Positions 1 through 13,400 of a stretch of 64,000 bases of DNA are shown here, one piece after another. Each line of letters opens with the position of its first letter. Positions within the stretch are counted from its first letter, which is position 1. The notes under the pieces were generated by a model that was given only the letters and a program-made list of their open reading frames with translations, was not told the origin of the DNA and made no database searches. Both the position numbers and the translations under genes were made by a program. This stretch comes from Lanius collurio (taxonomy: Eukaryota > Chordata > Aves > Passeriformes > Laniidae), in the NCBI GenBank assembly GCA_020086605.1, contig JACBWW010000012.1:15105913-15169912 (forward strand). Direction: 5' to 3'.

Positions 1-1434
1 TTTGAAAGACCTACTCTTCAAATATAATTGCTACCCAGACCAGGACCCCACAGAAGTGTTCCATCACATCTTGCAGTTCCCTCATACAGTTCTTTTCACT
101 TTTGATGGCTTTGATGAGATCTATTCCGACTTTGATCTCAGCAGTGTACCTGAGATATGCTCACCCAGTGAACCCATCCACCCCCTGGCACTACTCATAA
201 GCCTTCTCAGAGGAAAGCTTCTTAAGGGATGCAAGAAAATTCTTACTGCCAGGACAGGAACTGAGATCCAAAAGAGCATCATTAGGAAGAAAGTGTTCCT
301 CCGTGGTTTCTCCAAGAATAACCTGAAGGAATATACAGCTATGTTTTTCAAAGATGAGCGGCAACGAGCACTGGTATCAAACCAGTTGGAAGCTAACCCA
401 AATCTCTGCAGTTTGTGTTCAGTGCCTTTATTTTGCTGGATTATCTTTAAATGCTATGAACACTTCCATTCCATGTTTGACAACCATGAGCTTCCAGACA
501 GTTCTGTTACATTGACAGATGTATTTTTGCTCATGATTGAAGTCCACTTGAACCGATCTGTGAAAACAAGTGTGCTGAAGAATAATATCAGGAGCCAAGC
601 AGAGATGTTCAAATCAAGAAAGGAAACTCTTCTAGCTTTGGGTAAAATGGCATACAAAGGGATGGAGAACTCTTTCTTTATCTTTGAGCAGGAGAAGGTC
701 TCATCAGCAAACATCTCTGAAGAAGACTTGCAATTGGGCTTTCTCAGGACGGTTAAAGGTTACACTGGCTGTGACAGTGAGGCCACTTACGAGTTCTTGC
801 ATGTAACCCTTCAGTCTTTTTTCACAGCTTTGTTTCTGGTTATTGAGGAGAAGGTGGGTGCCAAGGAGTTACTTGGGTTTTTCAATGAATGTTCTTCCAT
901 TGAGACTGCCCAGCCTACTTGCCTTCGTATCCCCTGGTTGAAGAAACAACTAGCAGGGAAGGATCCTTTCCAAAATAAAGAACATTTTAATTTTACCAAC
1001 ATGTTTCTTTGTGGCCTACTTTCTGGATCCAAGCAGAAGCTCTTCAGCCATTTAGTTTCGCCTGCGGTCATTAAGAGGAAGAGAAAAACACTCATCACAT
1101 ACCTTGCAGAGAACATGAAATCCCACCTGAAAGGCTTCACTCGGTCCAGGCTTACAAGCTACAATCAGGTGCAGGTGCAGCCCAACTTCGTGTGGATGCT
1201 GAGGTGCCTGTACGAGACACAGAGTGAGAAGGTGGGGAGGATGGCTGCCCGCCGCATGCATGCCAACTACATCAAGCTGGCCTACTGCAACGCCTGCTCT
1301 GCTGACTGCAGTGCCATTTCCTTTGTTGTGCACCACTTCCAAAAGCGCCTGGCTCTGGATTTGGACAACAACAACATCAATGACTATGGAATAAAACAGC
1401 TGCAGCCTTGTTTCAGCAAGCTTGCAGTGATCAG
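1..1434 (+). CDS. NOD1: NOD1 large exon (NACHT end, winged helix, first LRR), partial
   Basis: This is the 3' part of the large NLR exon; its 5' end is outside the window. The frame is open from base 2 and starts with a TTG leucine codon, which is an internal codon and not a start. Walker B reads L-F-T-F-D-G-F-D-E (acidic residues around nt 104-118). A sensor-1-like I-L-T-A-R-T-G follows around nt 240-260. The winged-helix histidine lies in F-L-H-V-T-L-Q (His codon at 800-802). A conserved N-A-C-S-A-D-C-S-A block precedes the first LRR, which begins L-A-L-D-L-D-N-N-N near nt 1349. The exon ends ATC AG followed by GTAGGA, so the splice falls after the second base of an Arg codon. Confidence 0.96.
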
Positions 1435-4400
1435 GTAGGAGTCTCTGTACATAAGCAGGTCCTTGCTTATTCCTTCGTTTATTCCACAAACTGGTGGGCT
1501 GAAGGAATTATCTCGGAAGTGGAGAAAGATGAGGATTACTGCTGCTGGAAATTAATTTTTCAGATCTTCTGAAATCTTTGTTCATTAGTCACAGGAGCAG
1601 GGATAAGCTGTGAATTTGGAAAACCAAAATGGAAAGGGGGGTAAGAAGTCCTTAGAAGCACAGTCTGTTTAAACCTGTAGGTTTAGTTAGTTCCATATCA
1701 AATTGTTTTGTCTCAGAAGAGGATTTTTATGAGAGAAGGTGCTTAAGGGAAGAATGAAACAGAAGGGCACCCTCTATTATCTGAAGATTGCCTGAGGCCA
1801 TCTCTGCCCTTGGTCATAAGGGTTAGGGAAGGATCTGCTGTTCACAATAACCCTTGATCCAAAGCACTGAATTTCTTGCTCTTGCATCCTGCCAAAATGT
1901 ATGGCTTTCATAGGACAAAAGCTATTACATAGTAGTCCATGAAAGGATGTAGTTGACATCTTCAGATGTGGTGTTTCCCTGAGGTGATGTGAAGGGAGGA
2001 CATGGCTTGGTGTGAACAGGGAGAACTAACTCCGCCCCTAACTTCGCCAGCCAGTTTGTTTCACCTCCGTGAAATCCCTTTGAGGTTGTACCATGTAGCT
2101 ATATCTTATTTGTCCAAACATTTAGATGCAGAAAATGGGGAACTTCATGTATACCTTTTTTAAAGCTCCTTCAGCCTCATGAGAATGTTTTTTTAGCAAC
2201 TGGATTTATTCCTCCTGTTTGGCTGCACTCTGCATTGTTTTTGTTTAGGAATAAATCAAAGCAAGTGACACTTTTTTTTCCCAGTTATTTGCAAATTGAC
2301 TGACCTCCCAAGAGAAAGCAATAAGGAAACTCCTAGGGAAAATGTATAAGTATGTAAGACAAAACAAAGAAAAGGCCAGCCTTTCATTTTTTGTGCCTAT
2401 CGTGATCATGCCATACACAATGTGGTCTTAACATCATCCCCAGCACCAAAACAGTCTTTTAGGTTGCCTATTTGTCTTTACAGATCTTGAGATGCTGGAA
2501 CATTCATTTCTAATAAGCAATTTCTGCAGGTCAGGAAATGTTTCCAACAGCTTAACCATCCCTTTTTCAAAGAAGCAGACTGTTCTGATCTGTAGAAATT
2601 GGCTGATTTCTCCTGTGTGCTAGTGCATTCCAAAGGGACCAGATTGCTAACTAGCAAAGGCTAGGGAGGCTGTTGGTGATAAGGGACTCTCAGCAGGAAA
2701 TCTTCAGCTACTGAGTTTGTGTACTAACTAAATGTGGTCAAAATGTTTTCATAGGGACAGCTTTACCCAGAAAATGTGATTCATGGCAATTGGAATGCTT
2801 CACTTGAACCTGTCCCATTTAGTGAAGGTGAAAAAGCTTGAGAAGTTACCAAAAAAAAGCATCAACAAAACCTACCCACCTCAAAACAACAGTGAGAAGT
2901 ATTTTTATTCTGTGAATGACTGACATTGATTTGTTTCATGTCTGGCCAGGACAATAAAATTAGAAACATCTAGCACACCCATGGGACCACAGTTCTGTTT
3001 TCTGGCCAGGGCTTTTCACAACCTTTATTTGGTGAAGCCTGAATGTGTTGTGACTTTCAAGATGCCTGGCTTTCACTACATATTCAGAGAGAAGATTGCA
3101 AGACTAGTAGTTTGGACAGCTTGCTTTTCTTAGGGTGTTAAGCAGACTTTCTTCCTGAAATCCCAGTAAGCACAGGAGGAGGGTGAGATGTTTATCTGGT
3201 ATCTGACTTCCTACATTGTATTGTTCTCAGTTCTGTGGATAGCTTCCAGAGCATTACCTAGGAGATCCGGGGTTTCTGATTTTTATCGGGTTTGGAGTGA
3301 GCCATATAAAGCTGAGCTCACATTTCCCTTAACAGCTTTTAATATGTGGCATAAGGACCTGTTAAAATATCAGAGGAAAATGCATAGGCCTCCAGTCATT
3401 GCTAACTCATGGGTTATGAACACTTGTAATATGTATTGATTCAGACTTTTCATTCCCTTCTTTCCAGGCTCAGTGTAAATCAGGTCACAGATCATGGTGT
3501 AAGGATCTTGTATGAAGAACTCTCCAAGTACCGAATTGTGTCTTTCTTGGGGTATGTACCCAGCTGGGAGCAAAACATTCAGCAGTGATACTAGAAAATA
3601 AAACTCCAACGCTGACAGTACTGACACAGCAGAGGTGGGGTGGAAACTACAGTTACCTCCTCATTTAAGCACAGCAGCTTTTTGTGTTAGAAATTATGCT
3701 GTAACAGTTCACTGGGACAAGGACCACAGCATCCTCTCCCATCACTCTGCCTCACGGGGTGGCCTCCTGCTGGCATCAAACCCTTCTGTGACACAGTGTG
3801 GACCACTGTCAGGTTACTGAACTGTGTGGGCGTGCTAATTTTATACCAAAAGCCTTCTGCAGTGGGAGGAAGAGAGTGCAAGCAACAGAGTGTGTGTAGT
3901 TACAGCCTTCTGTTTTCTGTGCTGTAAACTGATTTATTTCCGCTACGCAAAGCAGAGATAGCTTCGTAGAGACTGGTGTCAGGAACATGCAGTTTCAAGT
4001 GTCAAGTTCATGATACCAATTTCTTTCAAGAGCTTAATTAGTTCTTAATGAAGTTGAAGCTGGAAGGCACATTAGCTGTGACTTCCTGCTTTTGGTTAAG
4101 TAGCTACATAAAAATGACTTTTTGAAAGGTGAACCTGAATACCAAGAATAGCTTTTCTCCTCCAGTGCCCTAATGTAAGTAAAACTGCTCAGATATCTGC
4201 TCTTCAGTAATATTTGCAAGGGGATTTTATGACTTTTAAAAGACCAAAGGTACGTTATGGTGTTTTCTCTTTTGACTTATCTTCTGGCAGTATTATTTCT
4301 GTATGAGCACAGGAATAAAGGAAAACTTTGTTTGCTTGTAGAGATCATTTATTTTAAAAATTATATAAATATTCATGATTTGCAGTCTGGTCTCCTTATA

Positions 4401-7400
4401 TTTAAATCTAGCCCATCACAATATGAATTATGTATCAAAATAGAAATACAAGCAACTGTGAATATGTACAAAGCCGTACAGAAAAGATAGATGCTATGTG
4501 TGCAGCATAAAACATTCAGGTTGTAAATATTTAACAGCAGTAATAACCTATTTTTACCAATGTGATTTTTTCTTTAAGTTTATACAACAACCAGATCACT
4601 GATGTTGGAGCCAAATATGTTGCAAAACTAATTGAAGAGTGTTCAAGCCTGGAATATGTTAAGTATGTTGGATTTTTTTCCTTTCTACAGTGTCCTAATT
4701 AAGGTAAAGCAGCTTGAAAGAGGAGGGAGAGTAGAAAAAAAAGACAAAAATTGTATTTGAAATAAAATATAATATAGGTTGCAGTTGTATATTTTTTTGC
4801 AGTAGTCTAGTAGTGGATGGCAGCGGGCGAAACTCTTGAATCCATTGTTTTTTCTGGAATATAGTAGTGAGTTAAAGGAGCACATGAGACCTGTTCTTTA
4901 CCTAAATCCGGTCCAAGCACCTGAGCGAGGCTGAAGTTGTGCATGGACCTTGCTACTGCTTCCTGTAGGCAAATTCCCTTGGATTTAGTACCAAGCTTTT
5001 TAGTGTCTGATCTTTTGTGGGCCTCTGGGGTCAGGCTGTGCTGGTGTCATACCTCAACTCTGGAATTCCCAAATTCACTTGGTGAGTTGTTCCCTTTAAT
5101 TCCGGGAACTTCCCCAGATAAGAATGTCTGGCCATGCACATTGGTTGGACATAAAGGTAGATCATTAACTAGTGCTTTAGTTGTGACTGTAGCAGAAACC
5201 AGAGGTAACTGCAGCAATGTCAGCCTTTGGTAGGAACAGAGGAACAGGCAGCCAGGGACTCGTTGGTTCTAGTCCTTGTTCTACCACCAACTTGGTCTGA
5301 AACCCCACTATAGCCACATCCTTCCTACATGAAAATTTGCAGAGTTTTGAAACCCAGGAGCATTTCAGTTCTTTCACTGCTTTGACACTGTTTTGTTTAT
5401 TTAATGTAGCTTTCACAAAAAAAGCCTGTTGAAAGATGGTTACTTTCAGCTGCATAGTAACCCTAGAGGTTATTCTGAGATAGAATGCACATTCATGTGC
5501 CCAAAGTCAGCCGAACAAGACAGTTTTATGTAAATGTGGTGGCGTGGGGGCTTGGGGGTTTGCTCTGTTCTTTAAATCAATCTATATGCAATTATCTCTC
5601 CCTTGAACTCCTGTTTGATATCCACGAAAGACAAAAATAGAAAATAGTGCAAAATGCCTGCCAGAGACTGACTGCTGTGCTGACCTATGCCACTGCCTAG
5701 AGCCTGTGCTTACAACAGAAAGACTTGAAATTATTGCAGTCTGCTTATCAGCTGCAGCCTCCTCTGGAAACACACAGTCAAGAAATATTCTGTTCCCTGT
5801 GGCATCATGAAACATGCTGCATGTAATTCATGAGCTGTGTAGCAATTGCTGCTACTACAAATTATGTTACAAACAAGGCCGGGGTCCTTGGCCTGAGGAT
5901 CAGTTTCTAAAGCTCATTTCTAACACACTGAGCACCAAACCCAAGACTCTACTCTAATACTTCTGATTTGGAGGGCTGACATGCAAAATACGTAAGAGAT
6001 AACATAAAATTATGTCTTTTAGTCAAAGGTCAAGTGCCTGCAGTATTTTTTTATTCTGAGTTAATCTTTGATAACTGCAGGTAACCTTCAGAGTTAATTA
6101 GCCTTAAATACTTGTGTGGCTTTCTGAACTGATGTTGTGATAGCTGCACAGTTGTAAGTGATGCACCTCATCAATTTATGTATTTTGTGCAGAATAGGAG
6201 CAAACAAAATAACGAGTGAAGGAGGGAAGTGCCTTGCCCAGGCCATCCAGAACAGCAAGACAATGTTTGAAATTGGGTAAGTTCAGTGCTAAGGAGCAGA
6301 ACTTAGGGCTTGATCTTGGCAAGGCACCTGTAAATCCCTTAGGATTCCTTTTTTTCATGCTTCCCTTCTCTCTTCCTGCTATTCCTTCCCTCCTCAACAG
6401 CAGCATTAGAACGAATGAGTGTAGAAGCATAGCCACATTTTCTTAGTTTCTGTGGAGGGCTGCTTTGTTGTTCTTCAATTCACACAACGTTTGGTTTGTG
6501 TTTTGGCATGTGTTTTTTTTCTTTTTCACTGTTCTGACAGAACCTTAAAGGAGAGATAAACAAACAAAAGGACAGTATGTAAAGCTAGCCACTTTCTTTA
6601 TGGCTGCACAGCTCCTCTAGAGATACTTGGTTATTTTTAAGTCTGTGTGGTTTTATGACAATTGGCACCGCACCTAGTTATTGAGTGTCATTGTTACAAC
6701 TGTCAGACCTTCTGCATCACATCCTGATAAATCTGTGAGCTGGGAGAATAAAAAGGAATTCATATCATCCTTTTCTCTTAGTCTGTCCCTAACTGCAGAG
6801 TCTGCTGTTATTAGGAAGAGGTCTGAATTTACTCCAAACCTTTAATTCCTGCCCTCTTTCTCATGAAAGGTGCTAAGTTTGATTTATTTTATTTATTTTT
6901 CCCCCCTTCTGGCAAATCCCAGTTTCTCTTTTCACTCCACAGGAAAACATATTTCTTAAAAGTTAGTACTTGAATATAGGGAATGAAAACCTCTGCTTGG
7001 CCATTGTGAAAAATCACAGTAGCCATGAACATGAAAATCAGATTTGTACAATCAGATTTTTGGCCTTTGATTTTGTTGTTCTACAACATTTCACAAGTAG
7101 TGAACAGCCTGCACACTGCTTTGTAGCTGAGTCTGCTGTGCTGTACTTGCTGTAATTTCAGCGAAGGACTCCTATTTTCTCCTGTGGAGGAAATTAGCAC
7201 TCCAAAAGGATTTAGGGTACCTTGGACAGGCATGTTTAAATAGCAAACTGCACTGGGTCTGAAGGACAGGGAAATTCTGGAGACCTTACTGGAAGTCCAT
7301 GTGTTTAGCTACCACAGAGTTCAATTGATTTTAAAAGAGCTGCCAACTAATTACCCCATAAGAGGAGTGTAGATCTGAGTCATCAAGACAGGGTCCCTGT

Positions 7401-10400
7401 TAAAACCCCAACATCTTAGACCTCAGCAGAGGTGTTTTCAAACCTCATAATACAGGGTGAATTTTCAAAGTGGTTAGTCTGCATAGTAAGGATTTGACCA
7501 GATACCTCTAGTCTCTGATCAAATCTCTCCAGCTTGTAGCATGTTGCCTTCTCTCACAAAATAACCCTTTGTGTAATCAAGGGTTGTTTTGCCATTGGAA
7601 GTACTATGCCTTACCAATGTGCAGCAGGGTGATCCTGAAAGCACTCCTGCTGCAGCCGGCTGTCTCCTAGAGCTGCCTCTGTGCTGTGGCCTGAGGGTAC
7701 TGGTGAGTCAGCAGAGGCTACTGGTGGGATATGCAGGGAGTGGAACATTGCTGCCTCAGTGGGGAGGGTACCTGCCAAGTTTCTCACGAGCCTGAAAGAC
7801 TGTGAAGTAATCAGGAAGAAGGGGAGGGGAGAGAAACAGGGAGAATGCATTGCCAAGAGTCAGTAGGGCAGCACAACTGATATCTCCTGTTCTCTCTTCA
7901 CTAGGATGTGGGGTAATCAAGTTGGAGATGAAGGGGCAAAGGCATTTGCAGAGGCACTGAGGAACCACCCCAGGTTAACAAACGTGAGGTAAAACACCTG
8001 CAGAGCCAGGCAGCTCTGTGTAGTGCTGGCTTTTCCATCCTGCTGTGAAGCAATGACTCTTCCCACCTAGCATTATCTTGGAATGCCATCTGATTTTGGA
8101 GCCTTTGCTGTGCAACCAAGAGGTCCATGGTGCAAGCAAGAGGCCAGACTATGTCAAAAAGCCCTGTGTACCCATTAGGCAAGTTAAAAATACCACAGGA
8201 CTGGCATTCTTTCCTCTATCTGCACCTCCTCCCCTCATGCTGCACAGAATTCTGGCATTTGTGAAGGCACATGGTCAGTGGGTGCCATTTTGATCTGGGA
8301 GTATTAACAGAAGGAGGCGCCAGCTGTCACAGAATTGGGTTCCCAGTGAGCTCAGTGTTAACAGTTTCTATTGAGAAGGTGCAGCAGCTCTTACCAAAGT
8401 ACTTTTTAGGCCATAATATGTTTGGGGAGGGGTTAGGACATTCTTATATTTGGGCTCATCCTGTACTCCAGTGGAGCTACAACACCACACATTCAGTGTT
8501 AGTGAGATGTCTGCACTGGAGTTTGGGGATGGATCTCAAACCTTCTGGAAGCCATAACACGGGTGAGGTTGGAAGCCCAGCAGGAGGAGAAGTCAGCAGT
8601 GTTAAACAACCCATTCTCCTCCAGACTTTCAAATGCTGGCTGGGGATTTAAAGATTTAAAGATGTTTTGAGTCCGTTCACACAGCTGGAGCACTGGGTTC
8701 ATGGTGACCCTTTCCATTTGTCTCCCAGTTCCACTTGCCTCCATGGTGAGGGAACAAACAAGGCTCCTTAGTTTCCCCACAAGGTGGCACATGGCACTAG
8801 TTTCTTCAGAAATGCTCTGGGAGTTTGGAGAGCTCTGGAGAGTTTATTGCTGCCACTTCACATCCAGGGATTTCAGAGATGGTGCCTTGTCCTCTTTTCT
8901 GCAAGCGAGTAGTCGAGCTTAAAAATTAAAAACTGAACAGGTGCAGTGACCTAGATATATTTAAATTTAAAAGCCATCTGAAATAGCCATCTTCCCATAA
9001 TTGCACAGTCCATCCAGGACACATCAGACTTGAAAGAAAACATTTTGGATTTGAATCAGAGCTCAGGGATTCTCAGATGAGAGCAAATTTGCTGATGGAT
9101 GTGTTTGCAAAAATAAAGAGGAGTAACTATGCTGTCTTAAGCTCAAGTTTTGCTGACATTTGTGCAAGGTGAATCCTCTGCTCTGCAGTGTACTTGCTCT
9201 TGGCTTCATTTCTTACTTCCCACTGGTTAATCTTGCTCCATGATTTGAATTCATAGTAAGCACCTGTGGTAGCTTTGTGTGAAGACCAAGGGAAGATAAT
9301 CCCTACTACATCAGTTTACTTTATTTGCCATTTTTAGGCCCATGATGGACTGAGAATATCCAGTTTAAGATGAAGCTAGGAGGGATTCATGGCAATACAT
9401 GCTTGTGCCATTGCTCTACTTGGTTCCCATTTCTACCTTTTCTGAGGCCTTACGCTGTTTTGACGGGGGAAATGCTTTTTGAACTCTGAAAGCCCAGAGC
9501 ATAACTTTAACTGGATGATTTTGCCAATGTCGATTCAAAGAATGAAGAGCAGACTGAGAAATGCTTGTGGTTTGTAATGGAAAGCATTTACAAGCTCATC
9601 TCTCCATACACAAGAGAAGGTGTTGTATTTGGAAGAAGAATGAGGTATTTGGATGCACTTAAAGGACAAAGTGCCCAGTTCATACAGGGATGACAAATGC
9701 ATGTAAAAACTTGTGTAGTGCTAAGCACAACTCTTCCTTCTTGTTAAAAGCCTTGACTCTCAGAATTACTGGGTGCAACTCTGCTGTCAGCCCCAAGAGC
9801 AAAACTCACTGACAGCAAACCTTGTGGCCTGTATGACAGACCTGCACTCAGGCTGCAGCCTGTGAACTGCTCTCATTTGTAAAAGTTGTAAGGACTCAGA
9901 GGTTTGTGAAGCGTGTGAGCCTTTGAAACACACAAATGCTGAACTGTACAACTGGGAAGCAGATCATCCAGAATATTCACTTGTATTTGGCAGTGGGAAA
10001 GCCAAGTGATGCTGTTTCCTAGACATTTGTATCTTTACTTCACAGTCTCGCATTCAATGGCATCACGACAGAGGGAGGCAAAAGTATTGCTGAAGCCATG
10101 CAACACAACAACTCCGTGAGGATATTCTGGTAATTGATAGTGTGGCCTCTTTCCCCTCTTCCTCCTTTTCCAGACCAAAATCTTGTTTTATTTCCTCCAA
10201 TCCCATCACCCCTCCTACTCTCCCCTCCTTCTTCTCTCCCTCCTCTCATCCCCTGTTCTTTTGCTATCAGCAAGTTATAAGATATCCCTTTGGAAAAATG
10301 TGGCCATGAGTAATAGATCAGCAGCACGTGTCCTTTGGGATACATTCCAGTGACCCAGTGTCATGCCTCACTCTGCTCCCTCCATCTTGCTTTCCCCATT

Positions 10401-13400
10401 TTCTCTCATTTCCATCATCTAAAGTCAAGTTCTTTGTCCTCAGTTTTTGCACCTCTTCAGTGTTATCTGTACCTTTTCCCACTACACCTCATCCATCTTT
10501 TAGACACTAAAGCATCATGAGAAAGTATCACTAGAACATTGCTCATAGAAATAAAGATCTGATACTCTTCTCTCTTTTACCTCCAGGACTTCTCTTCAAT
10601 ATGTCTTTGTGTCCGGCCTTTACAAAATGCTCAGGGCAGGAACAGCACATCCCCCTTTGGCTGTCTAAAGCGAAGTCACAGACAAGCTGCAAAAACAGGG
10701 GGCTGAAAAATAATGATAACATCCTAAGTGAACATTTTCTCTCCCACTTAGGTTGACTAAAAATGAGCTGGATGATGAGGCAGCAATGAGTTTTGCAGAG
10801 ATGCTGAAGGTCAACAAGAAACTGGTGCATTTATGGTGAGTTACATTCCACAGTGGCACAGGCTCTTTGGCAGTCACTACATTAAAGCTTCACCTTCCAA
10901 GTCTATGTAGGTCACAGTAAGAGCTTCTGTGCACGGTCTGGATGCAGCTGACTGCTTGTAGACAGTTTTAACAGGAAGTTAATAAAGTTGCCGTCTAGCA
11001 TTGGAACCTGCTTTCATACAGGGAAGAGTTCAAGCTGCTTCTGGTAACTTTCAAACTAATGATTGATTTCATCTCTTGTTAGGGGAACAGTACTGGCCTT
11101 AAAATCAAAAGTTTAAAAAAAAAACCAAAAAAACCAAGCAGACAGCTAGAATAGAATAAGGTTATTACAATTCTTTCTGTTTGTCATCATACTATGAAAG
11201 TAGCTCTTCAACCAAGAACCTACATGACAGACACTTTCATACATGTCCCATTTGCCTGATGCTTTCTTTTAGGGCTAGCAATACACTGATGCAAGACACC
11301 CATCTCCAAGGCATCAATCCCCAGGAAACCAGGGATTATTTCTAGCAATCACAGTGAGACTTGTTACACTTCTAAGGAAACATAGTGTTGGTTTTTCCAA
11401 TCCAGATGTTGCCAATGGATGGGGTTGGGCAAATGTGAGCTGTGAAAAAAAAATAGCCATCCATTTATTTCAAGTGATCAAGGGAACATCAGACATGGAG
11501 TCCCTTTACAAGATTTACAAACACTTGGCTGACCATACTGTAGCACACTCCCTGTATTAATCCTAGTTTCAGCCTCTTAGGAAGCATGCTGGTTGCCACG
11601 GGTGCACAAGTACTCATAGCCTCTTTTGAAAACAGCAGAAGATGTGGTGCCCATCATCCTGAAAATGAAAAGGTTGTAGGGGAAATGCTTGATTTCTTTG
11701 TGCACAGCTGCAGATATAATTTGCTGAGCAGTTTGGGTTGAATTCATAATAAAACTTCCCCCAGCCAAAGTAATTGAGATAAATGTCTTTGCCATGGCTC
11801 AGTATTGTCCAAGGGTTTCTCCCAGGGGACAAGTTTATATTCTACTTTGTTGATTACACCAGTGGATACCTCCAAAAGGTGGTGACCTATATAGATAGTT
11901 GAACTTGAGTCAAAGTCTTTTTCCAGTAGCTGAAAGATTCTACTGGATCCCTTTGCATTTTGATTCATATACCAAATGCAGAAACTCCTTTAATGGGAAT
12001 ACCTCCTTCCCTCCCTCCCTAAGAGATTGTTCAATACACTCCAGTTTTCAGCCTCATCCTGAATCTTGTGGGATTCATGCAATCAGTCATATGGAATGGT
12101 ACTCATTCCATGAGTCACATGGGGCTCAGCATGGTAGACTGAAAGGTGAGTATTGAATTAGGCTAGGCTGATGAGTATTTTTATACTCATGCAGATGAGT
12201 AGCCTTTGTTCATCTTTAGCTAGGGGGATGGTCTACAGTGGTTAATAGGAGTTACCTACTGCTTCATCAGTTTCACTGCTTGAGGATCTTATGTATCTTC
12301 TTTTCTTCCCTAAGCTCAGATGAGATATAATTTATAGCTGGTAGGTTGGCTTCACTGGGACTTGCACCTGCTCATACCAGAATCAAAATCAGTGCTTTAT
12401 TTTTCAAAGATCTTGTTGGTCTGGTAAGCAAGACTGGAGGACTTGGCAGCTTCTAGATCATTTGTGCTAAAACACTAGACCTACAAAGGGCCTAAGAATT
12501 CTTTGTAGATCACTTAAAAATGTCTCACAGTCGTCTTAGTAAGAAAGCAGAGCTAAGAGGTTTGTCTGTCTCAGTCCAAATATCACAATCCCATACAGTT
12601 CATAGCAGAAATTTGTCAGCTGTGTAATTAAAATGCTCAGTATCTCCAGAAGGCAACCACATGCAAGATTAAAAGGAAAAGATTAATACTCTGTGCTCTG
12701 TTTCTGAAAGTGCATGTGGGGCATTTGACCAGTACTGTGTACCATTCTCACAGATAAAATCACAGGCATTTCCTTGTGGCAGACAGCTTTGCTCCTTGAT
12801 GTCAAGCTGAGCGTAGGTTGTGCATGTGCTGCAAATTAGTTTGCATGTTAGATTGACTTGAAATGCTTTTTTTTTTAGGCTTATCCAGAATCAAATTACA
12901 GCCAAAGGGGTGAAGTGCCTCAGTGAAGCTCTCAAGGAGAACACGACTATTCAAGAAATCTGGTAAAGGTCCCTTTCTCAAAGGCTCACTTTGTAAACTT
13001 TATTTCCCTTTAAAACTCTGCTGGCCTTACTACTTCCCAGCCTAAAAAAATCAGAGCAAGTTTATGTGAGGCAGGGGTTGTAGTTCCAGCTGTGGATTTC
13101 AAACAGGTAAAAATCCACTGCCACTGAAACATTTCCTTGTGTATTCTGAATGTCAGGCAGTTTTCTTGGTTCACATATGTCTGTACCACTGATTTTAAGA
13201 ATATGTGTGTTTGCAGAATCAGGGCTTGAATTTGTAGACCAAGTTTTGCTTGTCCTGTTGTTTTTATTTTTAAGCTTCTGAACATGTTAATGCTTTTCAG
13301 GACCTAAATGCCAACAAGCAGGAAATGGTTACCTTTAATCAGAATTACAGGTCTGGTTCATTGAATTTGTGCTTGGATTTTTTTGGGCGGTGCTCCAAAC

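Noticed and set aside
8078..8922. Chain of + strand open frames inside a NOD1 intron
   Set aside because: No similarity to NOD1 or any family I know, and the flanking LRR exons join in frame without them.
12091..12111. Inverted repeat with 8-bp arms in a NOD1 intron
   Set aside because: Short arms of this size are common by chance and no function is suggested by context.
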